64,000 nt of DNA. It comes from Hofstenia miamia. Lineage: Eukaryota > Xenacoelomorpha > Acoela. The DNA is taken from assembly GCA_004352715.1 (NCBI GenBank), contig SCFE01000040.1, positions 2,215,707 through 2,279,706 of the forward strand, in the 5' to 3' direction. Positions 11,718 to 22,460 of this stretch are shown here, one piece after another. A program made the translations under genes and the position numbers. Under the pieces are notes generated by a model that saw only the letters and a program-made list of their open reading frames with translations, made no database searches and was not told where the DNA came from. Position 1 is the stretch's first letter. The number at the start of each line of letters is the position of its first letter.

Positions 11718-12240
11718 ATCAAATCTTTCACAGTTTTAAAGGATATTACAGCCTAATAACATTTCAGGTTATCTAAAACATGATAAAATCTTTCCATTTC
11801 TTATGCATTTTTGAATGTCCTTTTAGACAGACTGAAGGATATCATATCATTTGATATTTAAACAAAAAATTTTGTCTGAATCTGAACGCTCATTGCTCAA
11901 GCTTAAGCATAACCACTTTGCACCTCTCTCATCAGTTCATTCCCGTCTGGTGCACGTAATTCAAATCCGTTTGAGCAAACGGGCGCGGTGGACTTTCACT
12001 CCAAATCAAAATGTTAAATTACAATTACAAAATTATGTCATATCAACAGACAACTAACAATATGATAAAATAACTTTTATTATTTATTATTAAGTTTTTT
12101 ATTATTAATATTAAGTAGTATCTTATTAACGGTTCATAAAGCAAAGCCAATAGATTTTATTAATTTGTGACTTTTTAGTTGGTGTAAAAGCCAAATAAGT
12201 CACAGCTGAGCTATTTATGTTACACATATATACACAATAT
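11718..12240. other. Stretch without recognised genes
   Basis: A 68-codon frame at 11851-12057 has no recognisable similarity and normal AT content; I do not call it a gene. Nothing else was seen. Confidence 0.35.
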
Positions 12241-12245
12241 TTTCT

Positions 12246-13140
12246 CCTCCTCCTATTAGCAAGACGTCATGCAAAGATATTTCACTAAGTGTAGAGTCAG
12301 GAATGAGCATACATCAGGTTGACATCCTAAAATATCTCGGTGTAGAGGTCGACCAGCAACTGACACTGAAGAGATTTGTTTCCAGCAAAATTAGGAAAAT
12401 GGCGATGGGGATCCGCTACCTACGGCAGATAAGGCACATAACAAGCAATAAAGAGCTGTTGAATGCTTTAGTTATGAGCAATTTTGTATATGCATGCACA
12501 CTTCTAAACGGGTTATGTATAGCTGAGCATGAAAGGTTGAACAAGGTATTTAACTGGTCAGTGACAACATTATTTAATATTAGTAAACAGATGATTGGAG
12601 AGAAATTGCAAGAAACACAAATCCTGGCGCCAAAATACTACATTCAGTTTGCCAGTCTTGTCACCTTGTACAAACACAATTACAAGTTAACCAATTCACT
12701 CGATTTTCTTAATACCTTTTACATAATAAATAAGCGTGCAAATAAATACATAAATAACAGCAAAATTAGGTGCTTGCCATGGAGTAAATCCTTCTCAGTA
12801 GTCACATGCAACAGCTGGAATTCACTACCTGATGAAATTAGAACTGCCAAAACACTAAACATATCTAAAAAGAAACTAAAACAAAATCTACCTTCACATC
12901 AAAAAATTCTAGGTAGTAGTAAGCGTCTAAATACATGGCAAAACAGCTTATCGTAGCATTTCTTTTTTAAACAATATTTTAATGTGTTTATTTATTAATA
13001 ATGTTATATGTGTTCATTTTAATTTTTTTATTGTACATAGTGTAGTTTTTAGTTTTGTAAATATGTTTATATTTGTAAATATGTTCCTTGCATATAACTT
13101 ATATTGCATATTACAAACTGCAAAATAAACTATTGCTAGA
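12246..13140 (+). pseudogene. Non-LTR retrotransposon RT C-terminus and 3' tail (family B)
   Basis: A frame open from about 12246 to the stop at 12956 holds the thumb and C-terminal part of a Jockey/CR1-type reverse transcriptase. Landmarks are ILKYLGVEVDQQLTLKRFVS, YACTLLNGL and, near the end, SFSVVTCNSWNSLPDEIR, which is the widespread SWNSLPxxIR tail. A run of about 180 bases follows with several AATAAA-like words (for example around 13123) and no protein, consistent with the element's 3' untranslated end. Everything upstream, including the endonuclease and the FADD catalytic box, is missing, as expected for 5'-truncated insertion. The remaining frame has no internal stop over about 235 codons, so it is a fairly recent copy. 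Confidence 0.8.
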
Positions 13141-13148
13141 CTTATAAA

Positions 13149-13620
13149 ATGTTGTATCCAGTTGAAAGACAAACGCCATATGAGAAGAACAAGTCATCAG
13201 TATTCCTTAAGGCGTTTAACTTTAAGCTAGATGATCTTCCTAAATTCTTTAACACTGCTCATGTCGTCACAGCTCTCTGCAATGCAAAAATACCAATAGA
13301 CCTTCAAATATTCACGATAAAAAGAGCTCGGAACTGCACATGTAAAATATAAGGTTAACAACACAAAAGAGCAAGAAACAGTTAAGAACTTCTTGGCAGA
13401 AATAGATGATCAAATAGAGCTGCCAACAAAATTTACAATGCATATTAGCTGTCTTAGCCTTTTAATCACTGCCAAAAGATTGGACATGAAGTAGCAAACT
13501 GTCGAGATATGGTAGAAGAAAGTGGGGAAATTACCATAAATGAGCAACAATCACAAACACTAATGCAGACTTCAATGAACAATTTAGAACTCCTAGACTG
13601 GCAAAAATTCAAAATAGACA
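13149..13620 (+). pseudogene. ORF1-like (nucleic-acid-binding) region with zinc-knuckle relic
   Basis: ORF 13149-13352 (VERQTPYEKNKSSVFLKAFN) has no named domain. Further on, a different frame reads HCQKIGHEVANCRDMVEESG, the second half of a CCHC zinc knuckle (C-x4-GH-x4-C). The first Cys pair falls in another frame. Position just before the endonuclease fits the ORF1 protein of L1/Tx1-type elements, which binds element RNA. Frameshifts and stops break it. Confidence 0.55.
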
Positions 13621-13699
13621 ACCACGAAAGAAAACATTAGGCAAAAGGCATCAGCAGCAGAAAGTTGATACACCACCTAGCAAGGTAGTACGAAATAAA

Positions 13700-14457
13700 A
13701 ATGATAAGGATTACTTCCTATAATGCTAATGGAGTAAACAGTACTAAAAAACTTGAAAAAATATTATTAGAAACTTTTATTAATAATAATACTGATATTT
13801 TACTTATAAGTAATAATAATACTATCATACACAAATTTCATCTTAGAGCATAATAATAAGTCAAAGGAAAGTGGTACTAGAAAAACAAATGCAAGAATAC
13901 TGAATAACATCATCAATAAGTACAATCTAAAAGATATTACAAACAATGAGCCTACTCACTTTATTACAGGTACACTAAGATCATCAAGAATAGATCACAT
14001 ATTTACAAACATAAATATACGGTCTTTCAAACTTATTAACCTAAGGTTATCAGACCATCGTCCACTAGTCATAACAGAAGGTGAAAAGAAAAAATACACC
14101 TACATAGCTGAGAACACAATCAGAAAATATAATGTCACTCTCAAAGAATACACGACTGAATTCTTTAGACATAATGAGAGTAACTGGAGTAACTGGTATT
14201 TATATAAGCAGGGTATAATAAGACTTCTCACTCAACTCCAGAAAGATGAAAATAAAGTGAGAAATACTAAAGTAAGCATGCTGAGAACAATGATCTCTGA
14301 AGGACACCCAACAGCTGAGAGTCAGTTAAATGAGCTTCTTGAGGATGAAGCGCAAGAGAAAATTGATAATATTAACAAAACATTAGGTAACCTGCACATT
14401 GGAGACATTGCAACAATTAACAAAATAATAAAAATCGAAATACAGACAGGTCGATAA
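13700..14457 (+). pseudogene. Apurinic-type endonuclease of L1/Tx1-like element, internally deleted
   Basis: At about 13700 a frame starts MIRITSYNANGVNSTKKLEK, the N-terminal SYNxNG block of the endonuclease that nicks target DNA. It is lost after about 40 codons. A frame through 13900-14150 then holds ILNNIINKYNLKDITNNE, RIDHIFTN and LRLSDHRPLV. The SDHRPL block is the conserved C-terminal catalytic motif. The middle with the QET and GDFN-type residues is missing. ORF 14257-14457 continues with the helical linker (NELLEDEAQEKIDNIN) that precedes the RT. Confidence 0.75.
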
Positions 14458-14489
14458 GATCATTAAATGGAAAAACTGATAACAGAGAA

Positions 14490-16031
14490 ATGTTAAGTAT
14501 AGCAGAAGATCACTTTAGGAACATCCTTGAAAATGATGCACAAATTAAACCAAATGATATACTAGAATTAATAAAAGATGAAACAGCCAATCCAGATGAA
14601 GAAGAAATAACAAATTTAGAAATAAAGTCAGCCATTCAAAAACTAAAAGGATGTCCGGGCCCAGATGGGATACCCAGTATGCTATATAAAACACTAAGAA
14701 AAGAATTACTAACCCCACTAAATGAAATTTACAACAAAAAGCAGATTGTGCCTAAGCGATTAAGCTCTTCAAAAACAGTACTCATCCACAAGAAAGGAAG
14801 AGATGCTAATAGTATTAAAGGATATAGGCCTATTACACTAACAAATTTTGATATTAAAATTCTGTCATGTATTATTAACAATCGTTTACAAAAATCAATA
14901 GACCACATAATCTCTAAATGTCAAGCTGCATACATGAAAGGTAGAAGCCCTGAATATAACATTGCAATAGTTCGGGATATTATAAATAATATCACTAAGA
15001 ATAAGGGCAAAGTATCCATAATCCAATTGGATATTGAAAAGGCATTTGATACAATAAGTCACTCACTAATATTTAAGATCCTTGAAACAATTAAAACACC
15101 AAAAATNATTGTAAATAAAATACTACATAGTGTAAAACAAACCTACCTACAGCAGTCAGTAGAAGAAGGAGGAATTGAGCTCCCAAATTTGGATTTTTCT
15201 TCTAAGATGCTTGCATTTAAATTGGTATGCAAAACAATAGACAATGATAATATGACATTAACTAGAGAAATTACTTGTAATGAGCTGAAAAGTGCGTCGC
15301 CCAGCAATGAAATCTTCACATTTACAGCAAATAAGCGATTAATAAATTTCTCACTTCTAAGTGATTATTATAAGAATCTAATAATTGCAATACAGAGACA
15401 TAAAATTACGTTAGGAAAAATAATAACAGCTCAATATTACTTAAGCACACCAATATGTCCGCAACTAAATACAGGTTTTGTTGAAAGTAGTAAACTTAAT
15501 ATATGTAGGAGAAATGAAATATATATCTATGGAGATATCGTAAAGAATGAACATAAGTACTTAATGCAAAAAGAGTTAATATATGATAAAAGAAACCTCT
15601 ATGCTCAGTTTGTAATTAAACTTCAAGATAACATAATAACATTAAAAAATAATAGCATATCTAAGATCTGTATAAAAATTGCTGAAATGAAAAACAAATC
15701 TGAAAGGTTTAATTATTTAAAAAACCATTTTAATGTAAAGATTGAAAATACAAAGAACTTATTTAAGAACATCTTTAATACATTTATTATATCACCAGCA
15801 AATACTAATCTAATGTATAAGTTTGCAATTGGCAATATTAAACCTATGAAGTTTATTAGATATGGTCTAAAATGTCCTCTATGTGAAGATGGGAAAGATG
15901 AACCTATACATTTAATTAAAACCTGTAAATATTTTGATGAAATCCGAAAATCAGAGAAAATAGATAATGTGAGATTAATAATAGAAGAACAGGAATATAA
16001 CAAAATAAATATAATATGTAACATCTTGTGA
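14490..16031 (+). pseudogene. Reverse transcriptase of L1/Tx1-like element, FADD region missing
   Basis: This is a 513-codon frame without internal stop. Residues about 50-65 read KLKGCPGPDGIPSMLYK. Around 95-125 are VLIHKKGRDANSIKGYRPIT and the following LxNxDxK block. The fingers motif is CQAAYMKGRSPEYNIAIV, and motif A is IIQLDIEKAFDTISH with the first catalytic Asp. The next expected blocks (xxGxxQGxPLSP and the Y/FADD catalytic pair) are absent. At residue 206, coded over the single N at 15107, the frame jumps to the thumb (QQSVEEGGIELPNLDFSSKM). Near the C-terminus is a CPLC-x8-H-x4-C zinc motif. The jump is in frame, so it is either a true in-frame deletion or a faulty contig join marked by the N. 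Confidence 0.85.
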
Positions 16032-16152
16032 GAGCCACTGCACCACTAATAAAATACTATACATACATATCTTTTAGTGCTTGTAAATAAAAGTTTGTAA
16101 AGTTATTTCAGAAAATATTGTAATACTATTTTCGAATAAATTATTTTTATAA

Positions 16153-16766
<614 letters not shown>

Positions 16767-17056
16767 NNNNNNNNNNNNNNNNNNNNNNNNNNNNNNNNNN
16801 NNNNNNNNNNNNNNNNNNNNNNNNNNNNNNNNNNNNNNNNNNNNNNNNNNNNNNNNNNNNNNNNNNNNNNNNNNNNNNNNNNNNNNNNNNNNNNNNNNNN
16901 NNNNNNNNNNNNNNNNNNNNNNNNNNNNNNNNNNNNNNNNNNNNNNNNNNNNNNNNNNNNNNNNNNNNNNNNNNNNNNNNNNNNNNNNNNNNNNNNNNNN
17001 NNNNNNNNNNNNNNNNNNNNNNNNNNNNNNNNNNNNNNNNNNNNNNNNNNNNNNNN
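16767..17056. other. Assembly gap (290 N)
   Basis: Run of N; the content is unknown. Confidence 1.
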
Positions 17057-17530
17057 CATCACAGAAGTCAAGAAGGAATTCACACCTCGTCACATCTACC
17101 TTTTCGAAATCACCCCTGTGTGTGCTGATCATAATCTCTCAAATAACTTTGCAATCCAACAATGTAATCAAAGCATAAGTTTCTCTCTCGCAAAGGTCTC
17201 TAAGTCTTCATCCGCAATCTAAGGAACTACTTTCACACTCCGTACACTCATCCGAATCACTACGGTTCATTGCGTCAACCCGAAATTTCCTACGCCAAAG
17301 CAGCATTCAACAATACACGCCGTACTCTACTGCCGACACCCGCTTTTCACCCCACCCTACACCGTCAGCTATTCCAATGAACAAGGTACACTTTTGTAAA
17401 ACACTATTTTTATTTGTATTACTCCTTAAAATGTAAAATTAAATTATATATACACGTGAGACCACCACGCATACACACACACAAATTTCATTATCAACAC
17501 TACTATGAATTATCACTAAAATTTAGCAAA
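17057..17530. other. Stretch richer in C, no gene recognised
   Basis: It is more C-rich than its surroundings, with a short CA-repeat around 17469-17483. It may be the 5' leader of the family A retrotransposon that follows, but no promoter or protein was identified. Confidence 0.35.
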
Positions 17531-17532
17531 AC

Positions 17533-17913
17533 TTTCTTACTTTCAACCATGATTACTTTTATAATAATTTGATTATTCTAGCAGGAGATATATAATTAAA
17601 TCCTGGTTCAATCTTAGATGAATGTAATCTTGAAAATTTAGCAAATCATTATAAAGACAATTTTAAGTATATTTACTTAAACGCCAGAAGTCTGAATTCA
17701 AATAGAAATCACTTTCTTAAAATTGCAACTCAATTTGGTTCAAATTCAATTATCACTATTACAGAAACTTGGTTAAACAACGAAATTAATCCAAATTTGT
17801 TCAATCCATACCCCGCAATCTTTGATGTTTTTGTTAAAAATAGGAATAGTAGAGGTGGTGGTCTTATGATGATTGTACCAAAAGAATTAAATCCAATACG
17901 AAAAAAATCTTGA
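17533..17913 (+). pseudogene. Family A non-LTR element: 2A-like relic and endonuclease N-terminus
   Basis: One frame reads NLIILAGDI, a stop, then LNPGSILDECN (17563-17620), followed after about 30 residues by YIYLNARSLNSNR, TITETWLNNEINPN and SRGGGLMMIVP. The latter blocks are the start of an apurinic-type endonuclease of CR1/Jockey-type elements (LNARS, TETWL, GGG). The segment before it matches the ribosome-skipping 2A consensus D-[VI]-E-x-N-P-G-P, with Glu replaced by a stop and the final Pro by Ser. The endonuclease is cut off near 17913 by a frameshift and stop. Confidence 0.75.
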
Positions 17914-18172
17914 TTCCGATCATCCTGTTTTTGAATCTTTATGGATTGAAATTAAATCACCTACAAATTCCTCTGAACATGAATTAATTAATGTCACTTA
18001 TAATCCAAATAAGAATTTTCTTGTAGAATATATGAAGTTTAAATGCGATGAAATTTAAATTTTCATAATAATAACTATTCCCTAAACATATTAGGTGACT
18101 AATATAAATTATTTCAGTTTTTATGAAAAAAAATTCATTGAATGAACTATGCGCTATTTATAACTTAAAAAT

Positions 18173-18814
18173 TATCAATTTGCTGATGACAAGTGTCTCA
18201 TAAATACAGATAATGATGCATTTAGGACCACAAAAAATTTGTAAAGTGATATTGAAAATCTTTCTATGTATTTCACATCCAATCAATTAAAAATTAATAT
18301 TGAAAAAACTCAATTCATTATATTTTCCCCCAATGCTGTAAAAGAAATAAGCAAAATTGCATTAATTGTAAACAGTGTTCCGATAAAACAAAGTGATAAT
18401 GTTACATATTTAGGTGTTGATATTGACAAAGATTTAAAATTTGATAAATTTCATTTTTATTTATTAATTTTAATACAAAAAGCGGCTATTATCAAAATTT
18501 TTAATTGGTCATTCAAAAGATTAAATTTTGCAAGTAAGCATGATCATGTTAGTGAATACAGACGAAAGTATAATATATTATCCTCGCTATATCAAGTAAA
18601 ATTCCATGCAACTTCAATTTTATTTAAGTATAAATATGGCCGACAATCAATTTCTTTTCTTGATAATTACTTAAAAGTAAATCCTCGATCACATAAGTTT
18701 ATTTGTAGCAGTATTTCATATCCTAGTTTACATCGAGCAGCCTCTAATATTTGGAATCATTTAGATAATGAGACTAGAATAGAAAAAGATTACAAAAAAT
18801 GTAAAAAAAATTAA
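18173..18814 (+). pseudogene. Family A non-LTR element: RT from FADD box to C-terminus
   Basis: The frame from 18173 begins YQFADDKCLINTDNDAFRTT. FADD (18179-18190) holds the catalytic Asp pair of the RT palm. A stop occurs at 18242. ORF 18266-18814 then continues MYFTSNQLKINIEKTQFIIF, VTYLGVDIDKDLKFDKF and the C-terminal NYLKVNPRSHKF..AASNIWNHL. The fingers and the first part of the palm are missing between this and the endonuclease at 17.9 kb. The same family occurs on the minus strand at 49.1-50.4 kb, where LINTDNDA and NYLKVNPRSHKFICSS are shared. Confidence 0.85.
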
Positions 18815-18836
18815 AATGAGCACTAGAAAGCCACAC

Positions 18837-19035
18837 AGATGTAAAATTAAGTTTAGAAGAGAATAAAAGTAGTCCGAAATCGATCTGGGCATTATTCACA
18901 GCACAATCAGAGTTTTCGCAAAGCCATAGCTCTAATAAATATTTTTTTAAGGGAATGACCCTTAATAAAACGTTGATTGTGCAGTTAATAATAGTTGGAT
19001 CGACTTTATTCACTTTTAAATTATATTTTACATCT
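18837..19035. repeat. Short fold-back element (about 199 bp)
   Basis: The left end AGATGTAAAATTAAGTTTAG and the reverse complement of the right end AGATGTAAAATATAATTTAA pair imperfectly. The pairing continues over much of each half (AATAAA, GCACAATCA, AAGGG). A related single arm is at about 19192-19290 in the same orientation as the left half. No target duplication was seen, so the superfamily is unknown. Confidence 0.55.
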
Positions 19036-19415
19036 AGAACAAACTTGAATTTATTTAACGAAAAGACTAGAGCAAAATTGTAACGTACTACATTATCCTG
19101 CCCTACAATGATTCACGTTAGGATTTCTTTAAAAATATCGTACTAGATTCTCTTCTAAAAAAACAATGGAATGCATTATTTAGATGTAAAATTTAATGTA
19201 GAAGCGAATAAACCTTGTTTAAAGCCAATCCGAACATTATTCGTTAAGCAATCTAAGATTTCACAAGGGCTTGCCCCCTAAAAAGGCTTTTTATTAAAAA
19301 AGATATGAGTGTATTCAGAAAATTCAGTATGGATGTAACATCGCTTAATCTATTTCACATATACCAGAAAAAATAAGTCGTTTTCAAATTTTTTTGCTTA
19401 ATAATAGTAATAGTA

Positions 19416-19490
19416 TTGAGCGCCATTATAATAATTAGGCAAAAATATTAAGCGCCATTATAATAGTTGAGGTATTCAGCGCAATAATAA
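19416..19490. repeat. Short direct repeat, period about 30 bases
   Basis: AGCGCCATTATAATA occurs twice, about 30 bases apart, and is followed by a partial third unit (CAGCGCAATAATAATA) that runs into an ATA/ATT-rich tract to about 19517. Confidence 0.6.
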
Positions 19491-19519
19491 TAATAACAAT
19501 AATAATAATTATTATTAAT

Positions 19520-20580
19520 GACAAAACATTGATTGGAGCTGAAATATGAAAACACTTTAAAATCAGATATCATGAATTTCTAGGAATTCCCTTCTTATGT
19601 AACACTCAGATGGAATAATACTAAGGCATGTCAACTATGAAAAAAGCATGCAAAATTTTCCATTGCCTTTGCTTTGTTATTAGAAATACATTTTTGTTTA
19701 AGTCTTATTGTGTCAGCCAAGCAAATAATATGAAATATAAATATAGGAGGTTGTGATGTTATATACTTCAAATATGCTACCCTTGACCTAAAATATAAGT
19801 ACGAGGAACATCCCAAAAATTCCTAGAAAACATTATATTTAAACAAAAGTTGTTTTATTTATTACTTAATGTTGGTGTATCGATCCAATTTTTCAATAAA
19901 CTGCTTTTATATGCAAAAACTCAGCCTTCTATAGTTCTTCAAATTTCTATAAGGAAAAAATCTGTTTGTCATGCAGAAATCTGTTAAAGGCTTCCGCCAA
20001 CAATCCTAGGGTCACTTTAAAAACTACATTCTTTTTAAAACGACAAAGTTGTATCTTCACATACACGAAATAAACTTTGTAACATCGTGATGCACTGTCC
20101 TTTCTGAAAAATCGTTTATTCCTACTTTGCTTCTTCCATTTATCAAAATTAAAGAGAGAATAAATGCAAAGGAAATGATAACATTATTCCTTTTTATCAT
20201 GAAACCGCAATTCTACAATTTTGTCACTGTGTTCAATTTTTAGGATTCCCTCGTACATATTGGTTCAAGTAATCACGAAACAATAAGTTCGATAAGCTAT
20301 TCAAAGCAAATGACGATGATGAATATTATTATTGTTATATCTGTTGCGTAATAATTGTGGTAGATACCACTCTAAAGACGACTTTTTAACGGAACATGCA
20401 ACTTCAAGCAAGGGTTCTAAGGGACCAGAAAGCATAGAGTCCCAGAACCGTCTTACTGGATATTCGGGTCACATGTTCTTCGGACGGCTTCTACTTATCC
20501 ATAAATAAAATATTGATTATGGTCGCAGTTCCATATGGGCCTCAGTCCTACTGAAATATTTAGGCTCAAGTTCCAGTCTC
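19520..20580. other. Non-coding stretch downstream of calmodulin exon 1
   Basis: On the minus strand this should be calmodulin intron 1. I looked for the next exon (starting NGTIDFPEF) and did not see it here. Confidence 0.5.
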
Positions 20581-20618
20581 CTACTTCAAATAAGCAAATA
20601 AAATACGAAAGAACTCAC

Positions 20619-20796
20619 CATCTGCATCAACTTCATTGATCATATCCTGAAGTTCTGCTTCTGTGGGATTCTGCCCAAGTGACCTCATGACAGTTCCTAA
20701 TTCCTTGGTAGTAATAGTTCCATCACCATCTTTATCAAATAGACTAAATGCCTCTTTGAACTCAGCTATTTGCTCTTCTGTCAATTGGTCAACCAT
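20619..20796 (-). CDS. CALM: Calmodulin, first coding exon (residues 1-59)
   Basis: Calmodulin is the cytosolic calcium sensor that activates kinases, phosphatases and channels. The exon reads from ATG at 20796 as [17 protein letters not shown]. It has the complete first EF-hand loop [12 protein letters not shown], the helix [20 protein letters not shown], and then NEVDAD at the start of EF-hand 2. It ends with GATGCAGATG/gtgagt, a consensus donor in phase 1, within DADG. That matches the conserved animal calmodulin intron position as I recall it. The start is fixed by the conserved N-terminus; TTG-initiated extension upstream is untranslated sequence. Residue 2 is Val (GTT), where most animals have Ala. 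No other calmodulin exon was found in the window, so the rest must lie beyond a long intron, in a gap, or be missing. Confidence 0.93.
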
Positions 20797-20799
20797 TGC

Positions 20800-21510
20800 A
20801 ATACTAAACAATTTATAGAAAAGTTTAAGTCAAAGCAAACCAATGTTTTCGACTGGAATTTGATTTCACTTTAAAAAACTTTATTTGAATATTAGTGGTG
20901 GAATTATATGCTTAGAAAATACTCGAGTACAATTAAAATTCCACTTCCCAAATGTTAGCTAGTAAAATTCTCGAATTCAATATCCTTCAAGCAGTTTGAA
21001 ATTCAACTCGCAAATTTTAACGCTTTCACACTAATTACTATAAATGAAAAATATTCAATATACAGTACTACGAATTTCTACTCGTTTTTGATGGAAACGA
21101 CGTCCAAAGAAATTCCAGCAATTATTTACAAGCATTAGTCATGTAAACAGACAGGTTTCTGCTATAAAATATTACATTCACTTTGCATTAGAAATTACGT
21201 AGGACGTTAAATTAGCTGCTAAAACACTACAAAAGTATTTCTTTTCTGAAATATAGTGTTTCGTTGCGAATCATTAAACGAGTATTTTCACTATTACCTC
21301 CAATTTGGGTTCTTAATAGGACTGTGGAATTAATGGATCTGAACAAAAATCCAAGTTTAGATTAATGACACAATGCTAAATAAAAACACTACGACAAATG
21401 TAAATTCTTTTTTTTAAACACTAGAAACGATCCTCTTGCCGTATGTGGAAGACACGGTGATTGTACAACTGAAATATGTCAAATACAACAATAGAGGGCA
21501 GGGATCCAAC
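20800..21510. other. Region upstream of calmodulin exon 1
   Basis: It should contain the 5' untranslated region, a possible 5' intron or the promoter. A weak acceptor (tttag) lies at about 20803-20807 just before the ATG. No clear TATA box or initiator can be assigned by reading. Confidence 0.35.
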
Positions 21511-21512
21511 AT

Positions 21513-21603
21513 GATTAATCATCAACGCGATTAATCGGATGGATTAATCTATCATGCTGGTCAAGTAGATTAGATTAATCGTAAACAGCATGCTCGATTA
21601 ATC
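21513..21603. promoter_or_regulatory. Cluster of five GATTAATC octamers, candidate homeodomain-binding array
   Basis: Perfect GATTAATC occurs at 21513-21520, 21529-21536, 21542-21549, 21573-21580 and 21596-21603, with extra ATTA cores between them. The octamer is an inverted pair of TAATC half sites, the core bound by K50 homeodomains of the Otx, Gsc and Bicoid type. It lies about 720-810 bp upstream of the calmodulin ATG. It could be an enhancer or part of an uncharacterised repeat truncated by the gap at 21739. Confidence 0.4.
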
Positions 21604-21738
21604 TAGATTATTCTAATTAAGTTGATGCTTATGCATTCAGTTGTCATTCTCGGTTTGATCTTATCTATGGCCACTATTCTTGTGTCATATGTTTTACAAA
21701 AGAAAACCTTAACACCGGACATAGAAGAGGAGCGTGAT

Positions 21739-22343
21739 NNNNNNNNNNNNNNNNNNNNNNNNNNNNNNNNNNNNNNNNNNNNNNNNNNNNNNNNNNNNNN
21801 NNNNNNNNNNNNNNNNNNNNNNNNNNNNNNNNNNNNNNNNNNNNNNNNNNNNNNNNNNNNNNNNNNNNNNNNNNNNNNNNNNNNNNNNNNNNNNNNNNNN
21901 NNNNNNNNNNNNNNNNNNNNNNNNNNNNNNNNNNNNNNNNNNNNNNNNNNNNNNNNNNNNNNNNNNNNNNNNNNNNNNNNNNNNNNNNNNNNNNNNNNNN
22001 NNNNNNNNNNNNNNNNNNNNNNNNNNNNNNNNNNNNNNNNNNNNNNNNNNNNNNNNNNNNNNNNNNNNNNNNNNNNNNNNNNNNNNNNNNNNNNNNNNNN
22101 NNNNNNNNNNNNNNNNNNNNNNNNNNNNNNNNNNNNNNNNNNNNNNNNNNNNNNNNNNNNNNNNNNNNNNNNNNNNNNNNNNNNNNNNNNNNNNNNNNNN
22201 NNNNNNNNNNNNNNNNNNNNNNNNNNNNNNNNNNNNNNNNNNNNNNNNNNNNNNNNNNNNNNNNNNNNNNNNNNNNNNNNNNNNNNNNNNNNNNNNNNNN
22301 NNNNNNNNNNNNNNNNNNNNNNNNNNNNNNNNNNNNNNNNNNN
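21739..22343. other. Assembly gap (605 N)
   Basis: Run of N; the content is unknown. Confidence 1.
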
Positions 22344-22460
22344 AAATCTAACGATCCCCAATAGAGGGTATACCAAACCTGGTTCAAATACGTAATTTAG
22401 GTCAATCAACTTGGATTAATGTGAGCAAGGGAGGATGTTGGAATAAACTCCCCTGACATA

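Larger units (their letters stand above)
13140..16152 (+). mobile_element. L1/Tx1-like non-LTR retrotransposon, near-full order but decayed
   Basis: In order the segment contains an ORF1-like part with a zinc-knuckle relic (13149-13620), the start of an apurinic-type endonuclease (about 13700), the endonuclease C-terminus (to about 14090), a linker, a long RT frame (14490-16031) and a short AT-rich 3' tail. The 3' tail ends at 16152 directly against histone H4 codons. The RT type and the C-terminal CCHC motif place it nearer to the L1/Tx1 group than to the CR1/Jockey copies elsewhere in the window. No target-site duplication was recognised. Confidence 0.75.

Noticed and set aside
12303-16031. 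One single retrotransposon from 12.3 to 16.0 kb
   Set aside because: The RT tail at 12.3-12.96 kb is of CR1/Jockey type and has its own 3' tail; the RT at 14.5-16.0 kb is of L1/Tx1 type. They are two elements in tandem.
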